A DNA stretch of 64,000 bases from Candidatus Thiodiazotropha endolucinida (GCF_001715975.1 NZ_MARB01000010.1:62001-126000), one strand, 5' to 3'; counted from the first letter of the stretch, positions 1 through 11,366 are shown. Notes: a model not told the origin generated them from the letters alone. Made by a program: numbers and translations.

Positions 1-1603
1 TGCCATTGCCGCTGTGGACTATCGCCTGTACCGCGGCCAGCGTATCGTGCTCCGGCAGGACATAGAGCACATCCTTGAACCAATCGCCAAAGAGTATCGG
101 ATCGATGGTCAGGTAGCCGATGAACACCGAGGGAATAGCCAGCAGGATCAGCGGTACGGTCACCACCTTGGGCGATTCGTGGATATGCTCCTTGGCGTGC
201 TCGTCCCGGGGACCCTCACCATGGAAGACCAGGAAGAACATGCGGAAGCTATAGAGAGCGGTAACGAAAACACCGGCCAGCACCAGCCAATAGGCGTAGG
301 TGGAACCCGCGATAGTAGAGTGGTGCACCGCCTCGATGATGGCATCCTTGGAGAAGAATCCGGAAAAGAATGGAAAGCCGATCAACGCCAGGGAACCCAG
401 TAACGAGGTCCAGTAGGTGATCGGCATGTACTTGCGCACGCCACCCATGTTGCGGATGTCCTGGTCGTGATGCATGCCGATAATTACCGAGCCGGCGGCG
501 AGAAACAGCAGTGCCTTGAAGAAGGCGTGGGTCATCAGGTGGAAGATACCTGCGGCGTAGGCGGAGGCGCCCAGGGCCACCATCATGTAACCCAGCTGCG
601 ACAGAGTCGAGTAGGCCACCACCCGCTTGATGTCATTCTGCACGATGCCGATCAGACCGGTGAAGAAAGCGGTTGTGGCGCCGATCACCAGGACGAAGCT
701 GAGCGCGGTCTCCGAGAACTCATAGAGGGGCGACATGCGTGCCACCATGAAGACACCGGCGGTGACCATGGTTGCCGCGTGGATCAAGGCGGAGATGGGT
801 GTCGGGCCCTCCATGGAGTCGGGCAGCCAGACATGCAGCGGTACCTGCGCCGATTTTCCCATAGCACCAATAAACAGCAGAATGCCGATCACCGACATCA
901 GCGACCAGCTGCTGTCGCCCCAGATCTGAATCTGGGTGTCGGCCAGCCCCGGCGCCTTGGCGAAGACCTCTGCATAGTCGAGGCTGTTGGTGTACATGGC
1001 GATGGCGGCGATGCCGAGGATGAAACCGAAGTCACCCACGCGGTTGACAATGAAGGCCTTCAGGTTGGCGAAGATCGCCGTCGGCCGCACCGACCAGAAG
1101 CCGATCAGCAGATAGGAGACCAGGCCCACCGCTTCCCAACCGAAGAACAGCTGCAGGAAGTTGTTGGACATAACCAGCATCAGCATGGAGAAGGTAAACA
1201 GTGAAATGTAGCTGAAGAAACGCTGATAGGAGTTGCGCCCCGCCAGGCTGGTCTTGGGCCAGTTGTGCTCGTCGTCGGCCATATAGCCGATGGTGTAGAT
1301 ATGGATACAGAAGGAGACGAAGGTGACCACACTGATCATCACTGCGGTCAGCTGATCCACCAGGAAGCCCACCTCCATGTTGATGCCGTCGCTTACCATC
1401 CAGGTATAGACAGAACCGTTGAAGACTTCGGCATTGTCGAACATGAAGCCCTTGAGTACATAGAGCGAGAGCAACGTCGAGATGCCAACGCCTGTGCTCG
1501 TCACCCAGTGAGACCAGCTGCGGCCGATGGAACCACCGAAAAAGCCGGCTATGACGGCGCCCACCAATGGCGCCAGCACAATTGTAAGATAGATATTTTC
1601 CAT
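1..1603 (-). CDS. nuoL: NADH-quinone oxidoreductase subunit L, 3' end outside window
   Basis: Large antiporter-like membrane subunit of respiratory complex I, which takes part in proton translocation. Reading the minus strand from the ATG at 1603 gives an uninterrupted 534-codon frame that starts MENIYLTIVLAPLVGA and still encodes NuoL-like sequence (FGDWFKDVLYVLPEHDTL) close to the window edge. About 80 to 120 residues are therefore missing compared with the usual 610-660. It follows nuoK in the operon, but a repeat element lies between them. The 19 bases left between that element and the ATG show no good Shine-Dalgarno sequence, so the insertion may have altered translation of this gene. 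nuoM and nuoN are expected beyond the left edge. Confidence 0.95.
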   Translation of the reverse strand, partial: MENIYLTIVLAPLVGAVIAGFFGGSIGRSWSHWVTSTGVGISTLLSLYVLKGFMFDNAEVFNGSVYTWMVSDGINMEVGFLVDQLTAVMISVVTFVSFCIHIYTIGYMADDEHNWPKTSLAGRNSYQRFFSYISLFTFSMLMLVMSNNFLQLFFGWEAVGLVSYLLIGFWSVRPTAIFANLKAFIVNRVGDFGFILGIAAIAMYTNSLDYAEVFAKAPGLADTQIQIWGDSSWSLMSVIGILLFIGAMGKSAQVPLHVWLPDSMEGPTPISALIHAATMVTAGVFMVARMSPLYEFSETALSFVLVIGATTAFFTGLIGIVQNDIKRVVAYSTLSQLGYMMVALGASAYAAGIFHLMTHAFFKALLFLAAGSVIIGMHHDQDIRNMGGVRKYMPITYWTSLLGSLALIGFPFFSGFFSKDAIIEAVHHSTIAGSTYAYWLVLAGVFVTALYSFRMFFLVFHGEGPRDEHAKEHIHESPKVVTVPLILLAIPSVFIGYLTIDPILFGDWFKDVLYVLPEHDTLAAVQAIVHSGNG

Positions 1604-1622
1604 AACCGTTTTTCTTTTAAAT

Positions 1623-1778
1623 CCGCAAATGAACGCAAATTAACGCTAATGATTCGTTTGTTGCTTCATCTACAAATCAGCTTTACCTGTGATAAAAATG
1701 TTCGTTGATAAACCCATGCCCCGAAAATGAACTCCACTCACAGAAACAACATTTGCGTTCATTAACGTTCATTTGCGG
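1623..1778. repeat. Element with inverted ends between nuoK and nuoL
   Basis: The left end reads CCGCAAATGAACGCAAAT and the right end, read on the other strand, reads CCGCAAATGAACGTTAAT, so the two ends form an imperfect inverted repeat bounding 156 bases. The interior has no convincing gene. The same kind of end pair occurs at 18106-18307, 19263-19429 and 22692-23146. This copy splits the nuo operon without breaking any reading frame. Confidence 0.7.
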
Positions 1779-1790
1779 ACTGATTAATCC

Positions 1791-2096
1791 CTACCCTCTC
1801 AATACATCCATATCCTCAACATTGATGCTCCGCTTGCTGCGGAACAGCACCACCAGAATAGCCAGGCCGATAGCAGCCTCGGCAGCGGCCACAGTGAGGA
1901 TAAAGAATACAAAAACCTGTCCGGCGGTATCGCCAAGAAAATGGGAGAAGGCGACAAAGTTGATGTTCACCGCCAACAGCATCAGCTCCACACACATCAA
2001 TAGAACGATAACGTTCTTACGGTTGATGAAGATCCCCGCGATGCTGATTGCGAACAGGATGGCGCCGAGTATGAGATAGTCGGAAAGTGCAATCAT
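1791..2096 (-). CDS. nuoK: NADH-quinone oxidoreductase subunit K
   Basis: Small three-helix membrane subunit of complex I (101 aa), homologous to the MrpC antiporter subunit. The chosen start gives [15 protein letters not shown], the usual NuoK amino end. An upstream in-frame start at 2147 would add 17 residues lying inside nuoJ and is rejected. The membrane-embedded glutamate of the family is visible in [13 protein letters not shown]. It begins seven bases after the nuoJ stop, which fits coupled translation. The repeat element begins 12 bases beyond its stop codon. Confidence 0.95.
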   Translation of the reverse strand: MIALSDYLILGAILFAISIAGIFINRKNVIVLLMCVELMLLAVNINFVAFSHFLGDTAGQVFVFFILTVAAAEAAIGLAILVVLFRSKRSINVEDMDVLRG

Positions 2097-2103
2097 GTCT
2101 ACA

Positions 2104-2706
2104 TCATCCCTTTTCAGCATCCATGGAGACCATCCGTACCCGGTCATCGCGCTTGACCACCACCTGGGTGGCGGGATCGAGATACTTGGTGTCGGGGCGC
2201 TTGCGCATCGTCAGGCCGATGGCAGCGATAATAGCGACCAGCAGAATCACCGCGGCAATCTCGAACGGATACATATAGACCGTATAGAGCACGCTACCCA
2301 GCTCCTCCGTATTGCTGTAATCCGCCGCATGCCTGGCCGGTGCGGCATATTGTTCCAGGCCGAAATTGTCGGGGCCGACGATCAGTATCAGTTCCGCAGC
2401 CATGGCGATCGCCATGATCACACCCAGCGGCAGCATCTTGATGAATCCCGCGCGCAAGACAGCAAGGTCGATATCCAGCATCATCAATACGAAGAGGAAC
2501 AGCACCATTACCGCCCCTACGTAAACCAGGACCAGGACGATGGCGAGAAACTCCGCCTCCGCAAGCAGCCAGATGCCACTGCAGGCGACGAATGCAAGAA
2601 TCAGGAACAGGGCTGAATGAACAGGATTACGCCGGGTCACAACCATCATCGCTGCAGCGATGATCACCGCAGAGAGGGCATAGAAAATCAGCTTTTCAAG
2701 TGTCAT
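2104..2706 (-). CDS. nuoJ: NADH-quinone oxidoreductase subunit J
   Basis: Membrane subunit of complex I, 200 aa, with five predicted hydrophobic segments. The family pattern [15 protein letters not shown] followed by [21 protein letters not shown] is clear. The carboxyl end is charged and cytoplasmic in character. It sits between nuoI (59 bases upstream) and nuoK in the normal order. Confidence 0.95.
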   Translation of the reverse strand: MTLEKLIFYALSAVIIAAAMMVVTRRNPVHSALFLILAFVACSGIWLLAEAEFLAIVLVLVYVGAVMVLFLFVLMMLDIDLAVLRAGFIKMLPLGVIMAIAMAAELILIVGPDNFGLEQYAAPARHAADYSNTEELGSVLYTVYMYPFEIAAVILLVAIIAAIGLTMRKRPDTKYLDPATQVVVKRDDRVRMVSMDAEKG

Positions 2707-2765
2707 TTATTGGGTTTCCCTTGTCTGTTTCAAAGGTTGCCTGTGCTAAGTCCTGTTGTCAGGTC

Positions 2766-3254
2766 CTAGCGATACTTAGACTGGGCCTCGATATCGGCGG
2801 CAATCTGCGCCTCGTATTTATCGCCCACCGCCAGTAACTTCTCTTTGGTCATTATACTTTCACCGCGATTCTCGAAGTGATACTCGTAGATGCGGGTCTC
2901 GACAATGGCATCCACCGGACAGGCCTCCTGGCAATAGCCGCAGTAGATACACTTAAACAGGTCGATGTCGTAACGGGTCGTGCGCCGCGAGCCGTCTTCA
3001 CTTGGTTCGGCCTCTATGGTGATGGCCAGCGCCGGACAGGTCGCCTCGCATAATTTGCAGGCAATGCAGCGCTCCTCGCCGCTTGGATATCGGCGCAACG
3101 CATGAAGACCACGAAATCTGGGTGAGACCGGCGCCTTCTCTTCCGGATACATCACGGTGAACTTTTTACGGAACAGATAGCGTCCGGTGACACTCAAGCC
3201 ACGAAACAGCTCCAGCAGGAAAAGGCTCTTAAGATAGTTTGAAAGCACTTTCAT
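2766..3254 (-). CDS. nuoI: NADH-quinone oxidoreductase subunit I, 2x[4Fe-4S]
   Basis: Peripheral-arm ferredoxin-like subunit that carries clusters N6a and N6b and passes electrons towards NuoB. Two CxxCxxCxxxCP motifs are present: [12 protein letters not shown] and [12 protein letters not shown]. The start at 3254 ([15 protein letters not shown]) gives 162 aa, the normal length. An open frame continues upstream to 3353, but that part lies within nuoH and is Cys-rich shadow sequence. It starts 11 bases after nuoH. Confidence 0.96.
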   Translation of the reverse strand: MKVLSNYLKSLFLLELFRGLSVTGRYLFRKKFTVMYPEEKAPVSPRFRGLHALRRYPSGEERCIACKLCEATCPALAITIEAEPSEDGSRRTTRYDIDLFKCIYCGYCQEACPVDAIVETRIYEYHFENRGESIMTKEKLLAVGDKYEAQIAADIEAQSKYR

Positions 3255-3265
3255 GGCAGGGCTCC

Positions 3266-4321
3266 TCAGTCGAACCACCAGGGCATTTGATAGACCACAG
3301 CGAGACCTACAACAGCAATCCAGACAATGGTTATCGGAATGAACACCTTCCATCCCAGGCGCATGATCTGGTCATAGCGGTAACGGGGAAAGGTGGCACG
3401 CAACCAGAGAAAGAGAAACATGAAAATGGCCGTCTTCATCACTAGCCAGACAAATCCCGGCACCCAGTCGAACAACGGACCGAGCAGCGGCCAGCCATGG
3501 AAGGGGGAGAGCCAGCCACCGAGAAACATGAGTGCCGTCAGCGCGGAGATCAGAATCATGTTGGCATATTCAGCAAGGAAGAATACCGCAAACACCATAC
3601 CGGAATATTCGACGTGGAAACCGGCGACGATCTCCGATTCACCCTCCGCCACATCAAATGGCGCGCGATTGGTTTCGGCAACGCCGGAGATTACATAGAC
3701 ACCGAACAGGGGCAGCAGCGGCAACCAGAACCAGGAGAAGATCCCCCCCTCCTGCGCCCTGACGATATCACCCAGATTGAGGCTACCGGCGACCACCAAG
3801 ACACCGACCAGGGCGAAACCCATGGCGATCTCATAGGAGACGATCTGTGCCGATGAACGCAACGCGCCGAGAAAGGCATATTTCGAGTTGGACGCCCATC
3901 CGGCAATGATGACCCCATACACACCGACCGAGGTCAGCGCCAGGATATAGAGCAGCCCGGCATTGATATCCGCTAACACCAGCTCTTCATCAAAGGGAAA
4001 AACCGCCCAGGCGGCCAATGCCGGCCCCAGGGTAATCGCAGGTGCAATAACAAACAGCAGTTTATTGGCCTTTGCCGGGATCACAATCTCCTTGAACATC
4101 AACTTCACCGCATCCGCGATCGGTTGCAGCCAACCCTTAGGTCCAACACGATTGGGGCCGATACGAACCTGCATATAACCGATGATCTTGCGTTCGGCAT
4201 AGGTGAAGTAGGCGACCGACAGCATTATCGGCGCGATGATGACGATGATCTTGATCAAGGTCCAGATCAGATACTGCAGTTCGGCGGGAAGGGATCCCCA
4301 GAGGCTGATAAAGAATTCCAT
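3266..4321 (-). CDS. nuoH: NADH-quinone oxidoreductase subunit H
   Basis: Membrane subunit at the quinone entry site of complex I, 351 aa, with about eight hydrophobic helices. Family signatures seen include [20 protein letters not shown] near the amino end and [20 protein letters not shown] in the central loop, which lines the quinone channel. It begins three bases after the nuoG stop. Confidence 0.97.
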   Translation of the reverse strand: MEFFISLWGSLPAELQYLIWTLIKIIVIIAPIMLSVAYFTYAERKIIGYMQVRIGPNRVGPKGWLQPIADAVKLMFKEIVIPAKANKLLFVIAPAITLGPALAAWAVFPFDEELVLADINAGLLYILALTSVGVYGVIIAGWASNSKYAFLGALRSSAQIVSYEIAMGFALVGVLVVAGSLNLGDIVRAQEGGIFSWFWLPLLPLFGVYVISGVAETNRAPFDVAEGESEIVAGFHVEYSGMVFAVFFLAEYANMILISALTALMFLGGWLSPFHGWPLLGPLFDWVPGFVWLVMKTAIFMFLFLWLRATFPRYRYDQIMRLGWKVFIPITIVWIAVVGLAVVYQMPWWFD

Positions 4322-4324
4322 CGG

Positions 4325-6682
4325 TTATGCCTTCTCCACTGTCACTTCACCAAAGGGTTGGCCGAGCATTGAGGTGTCTCTCAGTCCTGTGGAAATCCAC
4401 ACACACCCTTCCGGAATGGAATCGTCCAATGCCACTGGGAGTGTTGCCTGGTAGCCGTTCTGCCTGATCAATGCGTTTTCTGCGGAGTTGAGGCCCTGGC
4501 GTTCGGCCTCTATCGGATGCAGCCGAATCACTGCCTCGCCGGCATCCTTGGTTTGCTGCAGTGCCGTGGCCCGGCGTACCAGGGGATCGGTTGCATAGAG
4601 CGGCGTATCACCGCCACGCTGCAGACCATCCACGCCGAGTCTTGGTTCTAGATCCGTTGCTGGAGAGAGCTTGTTATCCAGCGACACATCCTCACAAAGG
4701 AGACGCAGCTCCTCACCTATCTCGCCGGGATCGGTATAATCGAATCCCTGTTGATTCAGTAAATTGCCCAGGACACGAAGTATCTTCCATCCGGGTCGCG
4801 CCTCGCCCTGCGGTTTGACCGCCCCCCGACACTGTTGCCAGGCACCTTCGGCATTGACATAGGTGCCGGAAGTCTCTGTGAATATCGCCATCGGCAACAG
4901 GATATCGCAACAGGCTTCCAGTTCAGGGCTAGTATAGGCACTGATGGCCACTACCATATCTGCGCTCTGCAGTGCCGTTTGCGAGAGTGCGCCGTTATGG
5001 AAATCCATACCGGGTTCAACGCCCAGCAACAGATAACCGCTGCATGGCTGCTGAAGCATGCCTAACGCATCCAGGCCGGTACTCTCTGCCGGTTTGCCGC
5101 CCGCCTGCAGGTAGGGGACTGCACCGGCCAGCTGCGCGCCAACACTGTTGACCGCGGCCGGCACGATCGATAGCTTGGCGCCAGTGGCCTCCGCCAGGGT
5201 GGCCGCGAGCGAATATAGCAGGGAGAAGTCGGGATGTGATTGAGCCATGGCCCCCAGCATCACGGCTGATGTATCACCGTCTTTAAGTCCCTTGGCAGCT
5301 GCCTTGGCATCCTCATTCGCATCGGCTGCGTCGAGCAGCTTACCGATCGTGCCTCCCTGTTTGACACCAGCGGCCTTGGCGACCGCCGCCAAGTGCTTGA
5401 CCATTTCACCCGGCGTGCATATCAATTGCCGGGATTTGTAAATGAGTTCCAGATGCTGTGGTGTGATGACATGGATATCGGCACCGGCCAGTGCGGCCTT
5501 GCGCAGGCGATGAGCCAGTATCGGTTGCTCCTTGCGCAGGTTGCCGCCTACCACGAGGGCGGCGTCCAGGCTGTCGATTTCGCCGATCTTCATACCCAGC
5601 CAGTTGACCCGTTTGAGACTGTTGTCGAGACGGAAATCACCTTGGCGCAATCGGCTGTCGATATTGTTGCAACCCAGTCCGTTCATCAGTTTCTGTGTCA
5701 GATAGAGCTCTTCCAGGGTCGCGGTGGGTGAAACCAACGCACCGATCTGATCGGCCGCTTTGATCTCCCCCAGACTCGCCGCAGCCATCTCCAGCGCCAT
5801 GTCCCAACTCACATCCTTCCATTCACCATCCTTCTTGATCATCGGCGTGGTCAGACGGTCACTGCTGTAGAGCCCCTCGTAGCTGAAACGGTCTCGATCG
5901 GAAATCCAGGTTTCATTGATCGACTCATTGTCCCTGGGGTGTACCCGCATGACCTTGTTGCCACGCAGATGCAGATTGATATTCGAGCCCAGGCTGTCAT
6001 GAGGGGCTATGGCATCCACCTGGGTCAACTCCCAGGCCCGCGCATTGAAACGGAACGGCTTGGAGGTCAGTGCGCCGACCGGGCAGAGGTCGATGACATT
6101 GCCGGAGAGTTCCGAATCCACGCTTTTCTCGATGTAGGTACCGATGACGGTATGCTCTCCCCGACCCGTGGCCCCCATCTCACGAATACCCGCAATCTCA
6201 TCACCGAAACGCACACAGCGGGTACAGTGGATACAACGGGTCATATCAGTGGCAATCAACGGCCCGATATTCTTATCCGCCACGACACGCTTGCCCTCGC
6301 TATAGCGGGAGACATCCCGGCCATAACCGATAGCGACGTCCTGCAGTTCACACTCGCCACCCTGATCGCAGATCGGGCAGTCCAGCGGGTGGTTGATGAG
6401 CAGAAATTCCATGGTCCCCTTCTGGGCGGCCAGCGCCCTGGGGGAACGGGTGAAGACCTTCATGCCGTCAGCGACCGGCGTCGCACAGGCCGGCAGTGGC
6501 TTCGGCACCTTCTCTACCTCGACCAGACACATCCGGCAGTTGGCTGAAACAGATAGCTTCTTATGGTAGCAAAACCGCGGAATACGGATACCTGCCGCAT
6601 CGGTGACATCGATGAGCATGCTGCCGGCCTCTGCCTGCAATGCTTGGCCGTCTACTTCAATGGTGACTGTAGAATCTGTCAT
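4325..6682 (-). CDS. nuoG: NADH-quinone oxidoreductase subunit G
   Basis: Largest peripheral-arm subunit of complex I, 785 aa. The amino part holds a [2Fe-2S] site (CYHKKLSVSANCRMC and a later Cys), the His-containing N5 motif (HPLDCPICDQGGEC) and the N4 motif (CIHCTRCVRF, with CPVGAL). The rest resembles molybdopterin oxidoreductases but serves only as scaffold. The extra N7 Cys cluster of the E. coli type is absent: the corresponding stretch reads DAIAPHDSLGSNINL. Located between nuoF and nuoH as usual. Confidence 0.96.
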   Translation of the reverse strand: MTDSTVTIEVDGQALQAEAGSMLIDVTDAAGIRIPRFCYHKKLSVSANCRMCLVEVEKVPKPLPACATPVADGMKVFTRSPRALAAQKGTMEFLLINHPLDCPICDQGGECELQDVAIGYGRDVSRYSEGKRVVADKNIGPLIATDMTRCIHCTRCVRFGDEIAGIREMGATGRGEHTVIGTYIEKSVDSELSGNVIDLCPVGALTSKPFRFNARAWELTQVDAIAPHDSLGSNINLHLRGNKVMRVHPRDNESINETWISDRDRFSYEGLYSSDRLTTPMIKKDGEWKDVSWDMALEMAAASLGEIKAADQIGALVSPTATLEELYLTQKLMNGLGCNNIDSRLRQGDFRLDNSLKRVNWLGMKIGEIDSLDAALVVGGNLRKEQPILAHRLRKAALAGADIHVITPQHLELIYKSRQLICTPGEMVKHLAAVAKAAGVKQGGTIGKLLDAADANEDAKAAAKGLKDGDTSAVMLGAMAQSHPDFSLLYSLAATLAEATGAKLSIVPAAVNSVGAQLAGAVPYLQAGGKPAESTGLDALGMLQQPCSGYLLLGVEPGMDFHNGALSQTALQSADMVVAISAYTSPELEACCDILLPMAIFTETSGTYVNAEGAWQQCRGAVKPQGEARPGWKILRVLGNLLNQQGFDYTDPGEIGEELRLLCEDVSLDNKLSPATDLEPRLGVDGLQRGGDTPLYATDPLVRRATALQQTKDAGEAVIRLHPIEAERQGLNSAENALIRQNGYQATLPVALDDSIPEGCVWISTGLRDTSMLGQPFGEVTVEKA

Positions 6683-6707
6683 CTTCGTGTTCTATCTCTT
6701 CAAGACC

Positions 6708-7982
6708 TCAGCCAAGCCCGACCATGCAACGCTTATGGTCGATGTGATGCTGAAATTCATGCCGAAAATGGCGCAACATTCCCTGTACCGGCATCGCCGC
6801 CGCATCGCCCAGGGCGCAGATTGTTTTGCCGCTGATCTTATCCGCCACGTCATCCAGCAGATCCAGGTCCTCCTGGCGGCCCTGGCCGGTTTCGATACGA
6901 TGCACGATCCGATAGAGCCAACCAGTGCCTTCCCGGCAGGGTGTGCATTGGCCGCAAGACTCTTCGTGGTAGAAATAGGACATGCGCTCCAGGACCTTGA
7001 CCATACAGTTGGTATCATCCAGTACGATGACGGCGCCGGAACCGAGCATCGAACCCGCACCGGCGATGGTGTCATAATCCATGGTCAGTTCCATCATCTG
7101 ATCACCCGGAATCACCGGGGCGGAGGAACCGCCGGGTATGACCGCCTTGATCTTGTGCCCATTCTTCATGCCACCGGCCATCGCTAGCAGTTCAGAGAAA
7201 GGCGTACCCATGGGAATCTCAAACACACCCGGATTATTGATATTGCCGGAGATGGAGAACAGCTTTGAGCCGCCACTGTTTTTCACCCCGATATCGGCGA
7301 ACCACTCACCACCCTTCTCCATGATCATCGGAATCGAGGCCAGACTCTCGGTATTGTTGATAATGGTGGGGCAGCCATAGAGGCCGAAATGGGCAGGGAA
7401 TGGGGGTTTGTAACGGGGTTGACCCTTCTTGCCTTCAATGGACTCCAGCAGGGCCGTCTCCTCACCGCAGATATAGGCGCCGGCACCCAGATGGGTATGC
7501 AATTCGAAGTCATATCCGGACCCCAGCAGATCCTTACCCAGATAACCCGCTTTCCGCGCCTCTTCCAGGGCCTGCTCGAAACGCTCGTAGGGCTCCCAGA
7601 ACTCGCCACGGATGTAGTTGTAACCACGGGTCGCACCGATGGCATAACCGGCGATCACCATCCCTTCAATCAATTGGTGGGGGTTGTAGCGCAGAATATC
7701 CCGATCCTTGAAGGTACCGGGCTCACCCTCATCCGAATTGCAGACGACGTATTTCTGTCCCGGCGCATTTCGCGAGATGAAACTCCACTTCAATCCGGTA
7801 GGAAATCCCGCACCACCGCGTCCTCGCAAGCCCGATTTCTTGACCTCCTCGATAATCGCTTCAGGGGCCGTCTTCTCGGTGAGGATCTTCTTCAGCATCT
7901 CGTAGCCGCCGCGACTCTGGTACTGCTCAAGCAGCCAGGGGCGTTCGAGATCCAAGGTTCGTAAACAGACTTCATTGGCCAT
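6708..7982 (-). CDS. nuoF: NADH-quinone oxidoreductase subunit F
   Basis: NADH-binding flavoprotein of complex I, 424 aa. It oxidises NADH with FMN and passes electrons to cluster N3. Motifs seen: [15 protein letters not shown] (FMN/NADH fold), [19 protein letters not shown] (glycine-rich nucleotide region) and [12 protein letters not shown] with a later Cys in [11 protein letters not shown] (N3 ligands). It starts five bases after nuoE, consistent with co-translation in the dehydrogenase module nuoEFG. Confidence 0.97.
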   Translation of the reverse strand: MANEVCLRTLDLERPWLLEQYQSRGGYEMLKKILTEKTAPEAIIEEVKKSGLRGRGGAGFPTGLKWSFISRNAPGQKYVVCNSDEGEPGTFKDRDILRYNPHQLIEGMVIAGYAIGATRGYNYIRGEFWEPYERFEQALEEARKAGYLGKDLLGSGYDFELHTHLGAGAYICGEETALLESIEGKKGQPRYKPPFPAHFGLYGCPTIINNTESLASIPMIMEKGGEWFADIGVKNSGGSKLFSISGNINNPGVFEIPMGTPFSELLAMAGGMKNGHKIKAVIPGGSSAPVIPGDQMMELTMDYDTIAGAGSMLGSGAVIVLDDTNCMVKVLERMSYFYHEESCGQCTPCREGTGWLYRIVHRIETGQGRQEDLDLLDDVADKISGKTICALGDAAAMPVQGMLRHFRHEFQHHIDHKRCMVGLG

Positions 7983-7987
7983 CCGGT

Positions 7988-8494
7988 TTACTCCAGGCCT
8001 TCCAGGATCGCATCGACGATCTCCGGGGTCAGATTTTCATAATATTGCCTACCGATCTGCATCATCGGTGCGCCTCCGCAGGCACCCAGGCACTCCACCT
8101 CTTTGAGAGAGAAACGGCCATCCTCCGTCACCTCGCCGAAACCGATACCGAGCTTCTTCTCCAGGTGCTCCACGATCAAATCCGATTTGTTGGTCATGCA
8201 TGAGACATTGGTGCAAACACAGATCTTGTGCTTGCCCACCGGTTTCAGCTCGTACATCGAGTAGAAGGTTGCCACTTCGTACACGGCGATCGGCGGCATA
8301 TCCAGGTAAGTCGCGACCTGATCCATCAACTCCGTTGTAAGCCAACCACCATTACTGTCCTGCACCACCATCAAGGCACCCATTACGGCGGACTGTTTCC
8401 ACTCCGCTGGGTATTTGGCGATCCAACGGTCTATCTCCGCCCGGATTTCGGGGGTGAAGCGTTCCTTTTTTTCATTTGCAGTTGTTGTCGTCAT
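7988..8494 (-). CDS. nuoE: NADH-quinone oxidoreductase subunit E
   Basis: Thioredoxin-fold [2Fe-2S] subunit (cluster N1a) of complex I, 168 aa. The four expected Cys are in CVCTNVSCM and [15 protein letters not shown]. The first about 20 residues are charged and variable. It lies between nuoD and nuoF with short gaps. Confidence 0.96.
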   Translation of the reverse strand: MTTTTANEKKERFTPEIRAEIDRWIAKYPAEWKQSAVMGALMVVQDSNGGWLTTELMDQVATYLDMPPIAVYEVATFYSMYELKPVGKHKICVCTNVSCMTNKSDLIVEHLEKKLGIGFGEVTEDGRFSLKEVECLGACGGAPMMQIGRQYYENLTPEIVDAILEGLE

Positions 8495-8506
8495 CTATTT
8501 TCTTTC

Positions 8507-9760
8507 TTAACGATCTATTTCACCGAACACCACATCCATGGTGCCGATTACCGCGACCACATCGGCCAGCATGTGCCCCCTGACCATCTCGTCCATGGCC
8601 GCAAGATGGGGAAATCCCGGTGCGCGTATCTTCAGGCGATAGGGTTTGTTGGCGCCATCGGAGATGATGTAACAACCGAACTCGCCTTTGGGCGCCTCGA
8701 CCGCGGCATAAGCCTCGCCTACGGGTGGGCAGTAGCCCTCGGTGAAAAGCTTGAAATGGTGTATCAGGCCTTCCATGTCCTCCTTCATGTCATTCCTTGA
8801 GGGTGCGACGATCTTGTTGTCATCCAGCATCACCGGACCCGGATTCGCCCGCAGCCAATCGATGCACTGTTTGACGATACGGTTGGATTGACGCATCTCC
8901 TCGATCCGCACCAGGTAACGGTCGTAACAGTCGCCGTTTTTCCCCACAGGGATATCGAAATCCACCTGATCGTAGGCGGCATAGGATTGCTTTTTGCGAA
9001 GGTCCCAGGCCACCCCTGAACCACGTAGCATGGGGCCGGTAAAACCGAGCTGTATCGCCCGCTCCGGCGAGACCACACCGATGCCCACTGTACGCTGTTT
9101 CCAGATACGGTTGTCGGTCAGCAGAGTTTCGTACTCATCCACCAGCCCAGGGAAACGGTTGCTGAAGTCTTCGATGAAATCGAGTAACGATCCCTGCCTG
9201 GCCTCGTTTCTAGCCTCTACATCACGTCCGGTGACCCACTGACTGGCCTGGTATTGGGGCATCTGATCCGGCAGATCCCGATAGACACCGCCCGGTCGGT
9301 AGTAGGCCGCGTGCATACGTGCGCCGGACACGGCTTCGTAACAGTCGAACAGATCCTCTCGCTCACGAAAGGCATACAGGAAAACAGTCATGGCACCGAC
9401 ATCCAGCGCGTGGGTGCCCAGCCACATCAGATGATTGAGGATGCGCGTTATCTCGTCGAACATGGTACGGATATATTGCGCGCGTACGGGCGCCTCGATA
9501 CCCAGCAGCTTTTCAATCGCCCTGACATATCCGTGCTCGCTACACATCATTGACACATAGTCGAGGCGGTCCATGTAGGGAATGCTTTGATTGTAGGGCT
9601 TGCTCTCGGCCAGTTTCTCGGTGGCGCGATGGAGTAGACCGACATGCGGGTCGGCACGTTCGATCACTTCCCCATCCATCTCAAGCACCAGGCGCAGAAC
9701 ACCGTGGGCCGCGGGGTGCTGAGGACCGAAATTCAAGGTGTAGTTATGGATCTCAGGCAT
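8507..9760 (-). CDS. nuoD: NADH-quinone oxidoreductase subunit D
   Basis: The 49-kDa-type subunit of complex I, related to the large subunit of NiFe hydrogenases. It forms the quinone pocket with NuoB. The chosen ATG gives [20 protein letters not shown], the standard amino end, and a 417-aa protein. A longer frame back to 9811 is read inside nuoC and is not used. The start codon overlaps the end of nuoC by eight bases (ATGCCTGA), so the two are probably translationally coupled. nuoC and nuoD are separate here, unlike the fused nuoCD of E. coli. Confidence 0.96.
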   Translation of the reverse strand: MPEIHNYTLNFGPQHPAAHGVLRLVLEMDGEVIERADPHVGLLHRATEKLAESKPYNQSIPYMDRLDYVSMMCSEHGYVRAIEKLLGIEAPVRAQYIRTMFDEITRILNHLMWLGTHALDVGAMTVFLYAFREREDLFDCYEAVSGARMHAAYYRPGGVYRDLPDQMPQYQASQWVTGRDVEARNEARQGSLLDFIEDFSNRFPGLVDEYETLLTDNRIWKQRTVGIGVVSPERAIQLGFTGPMLRGSGVAWDLRKKQSYAAYDQVDFDIPVGKNGDCYDRYLVRIEEMRQSNRIVKQCIDWLRANPGPVMLDDNKIVAPSRNDMKEDMEGLIHHFKLFTEGYCPPVGEAYAAVEAPKGEFGCYIISDGANKPYRLKIRAPGFPHLAAMDEMVRGHMLADVVAVIGTMDVVFGEIDR

Positions 9761-10472
9761 CACTGGCATCCTGCATGGCGCTATCCACATCGAGATAGCG
9801 GTTGTCATCACGTGTCACTCGCGGTACCAGCGTACGCGGATCGATGCTCACAGGCTCATAGATGACACGCTTCAGATTCGGGTCATAGCGCATTTCCACC
9901 TGGCCGATAAGCGGGAAGTCCTTGCGGAATGGATGACCGATAAAGCCGTAGTCGGTAAGAATTCGTCGCAGATCGGGGTGACCGTCGAACAGGATGCCAT
10001 AGAGATCGAATGCCTCTCGTTCAAACCAATCCGCACTCTGCCACACTGGGACTACTGAGGCGACGATCGGTTGTTCGGTATCGACAAATACCCGCAAACG
10101 CAATCGTGTGTTTTGGCTGATGGAGAGCAGATGATAGACGGCCGCAAAGCGATTCGACTCCATCGACTCCAACTCTCCAAGCGGTGTCACACCACGTCCG
10201 AATCCGCTATTGGGGGCGCTATCGGTTTGCCATTCGGACTGACCATAACTGGAATAGTCGACACCGCAGACATCGATCAACTCCTCAAAACCGAACTGTT
10301 CGCCATCCCTGAGTCGTAACGCCACATCGCTCAGCTGTTCTGCCGGCACCACCAGCGTCACTTCACCGCAGCTGCGTTCCACGCTGCAGCCTGTCTCTTC
10401 AAATGCGCGGGTAAGATCCTCCGCCAGCCGATCGAGGCGATCATGCATCCCATTCTGTGCACTGCTGCTCAT
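9753..10472 (-). CDS. nuoC: NADH-quinone oxidoreductase subunit C
   Basis: The 30-kDa-type subunit of the complex I connecting module, 239 aa. The family signature [40 protein letters not shown] is plainly present in the second half. The amino part (about residues 1-40) is polar and variable. It overlaps nuoD by eight bases. Confidence 0.95.
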   Translation of the reverse strand: MSSSAQNGMHDRLDRLAEDLTRAFEETGCSVERSCGEVTLVVPAEQLSDVALRLRDGEQFGFEELIDVCGVDYSSYGQSEWQTDSAPNSGFGRGVTPLGELESMESNRFAAVYHLLSISQNTRLRLRVFVDTEQPIVASVVPVWQSADWFEREAFDLYGILFDGHPDLRRILTDYGFIGHPFRKDFPLIGQVEMRYDPNLKRVIYEPVSIDPRTLVPRVTRDDNRYLDVDSAMQDASDA

Positions 10473-10484
10473 GTTATCTCCACC

Positions 10485-10961
10485 TTAGCGTGCGATAGTA
10501 CTGGTACGGCGAATCTTGTCCTGCAGTTGGAGCACCCCATAAAGCAGTGCTTCGGCGGTTGGTGGACAACCTGGTACATAGACATCGACCGGGACCACCC
10601 GGTCACAGCCTCTTACGACCGAGTAGGAGTAGTGGTAATAACCACCTCCGTTGGCGCATGAGCCCATGGAGATTACCCAGCGCGGCTCTGCCATCTGATC
10701 GTAGACCTTACGCAGAGCGGGAGCCATTTTATTGACCAGGGTACCCGCAACAATCATCACGTCCGACTGCCGGGGGCTGGGCCGGAATATGATGCCGAAG
10801 CGATCCATATCGTACCGTGCCGCCGCGGCATGCATCATCTCCACCGCACAGCATGCCAAGCCGAAAGTCATCGGCCACATCGAACCGGTACGCGCCCAAT
10901 TGATCAATTTATCTGCAGAAGTGGTAATGACACCCTTCTCCAGAATACCCTCAATTCCCAC
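10485..10961 (-). CDS. nuoB: NADH-quinone oxidoreductase subunit B
   Basis: Subunit carrying cluster N2, the last iron-sulfur cluster before quinone, 158 aa. The tandem Cys ligand pair is in [12 protein letters not shown], with further ligands in [20 protein letters not shown] and [11 protein letters not shown]. It begins 48 bases after nuoA. Confidence 0.97.
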   Translation of the reverse strand: MGIEGILEKGVITTSADKLINWARTGSMWPMTFGLACCAVEMMHAAAARYDMDRFGIIFRPSPRQSDVMIVAGTLVNKMAPALRKVYDQMAEPRWVISMGSCANGGGYYHYSYSVVRGCDRVVPVDVYVPGCPPTAEALLYGVLQLQDKIRRTSTIAR

Positions 10962-11009
10962 AATCTACCTCCAAAAACAGTCGTGAATACTCTCCTGATT
11001 CCGGGCCGA

Positions 11010-11366
11010 TTATTCCCATTCCAAGGCTCCCTTCTTCCACTCATAAATGAAGCCTATGACGAGAATGACGAGAAAAACCATCATGGCGATGAATCCGACC
11101 ATACCGATCTGATCCAATACCACAGCCCAGGGAAAGAGGAAGGCGATCTCAAGATCGAAGATGATGAACAGGATGGCAACCAGGTAGTAACGCACGTCGA
11201 ACTTCATGCGTGAATTCTCGAATGCTTCGAATCCGCATTCGTAGGGAGAGAGTTTTTCATCGTCGGGTTTTCTTGTGCCCAACAGAAAACCGAGTGCTAT
11301 AACGACACCACCCATCACAAAGGCAACTGAGAGAAAAATCAAGATGGGTAGATAGTTTTCGAGCAT
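11010..11366 (-). CDS. nuoA: NADH-quinone oxidoreductase subunit A, first gene of nuo operon
   Basis: Small membrane subunit of complex I, 118 aa, three hydrophobic helices. The conserved loop [20 protein letters not shown] and the following [11 protein letters not shown] identify it. It is the first gene after the tRNA-Leu terminator and is preceded by a good promoter candidate at 11432-11461, so it opens the operon. Confidence 0.96.
   Translation of the reverse strand: MLENYLPILIFLSVAFVMGGVVIALGFLLGTRKPDDEKLSPYECGFEAFENSRMKFDVRYYLVAILFIIFDLEIAFLFPWAVVLDQIGMVGFIAMMVFLVILVIGFIYEWKKGALEWE

Noticed and set aside
467-1204. Plus-strand open frame of 245 codons
   Set aside because: It is antisense to nuoL, whose own frame is intact and clearly recognisable; the composition (His, Gly, Gln rich) is that of a shadow frame.
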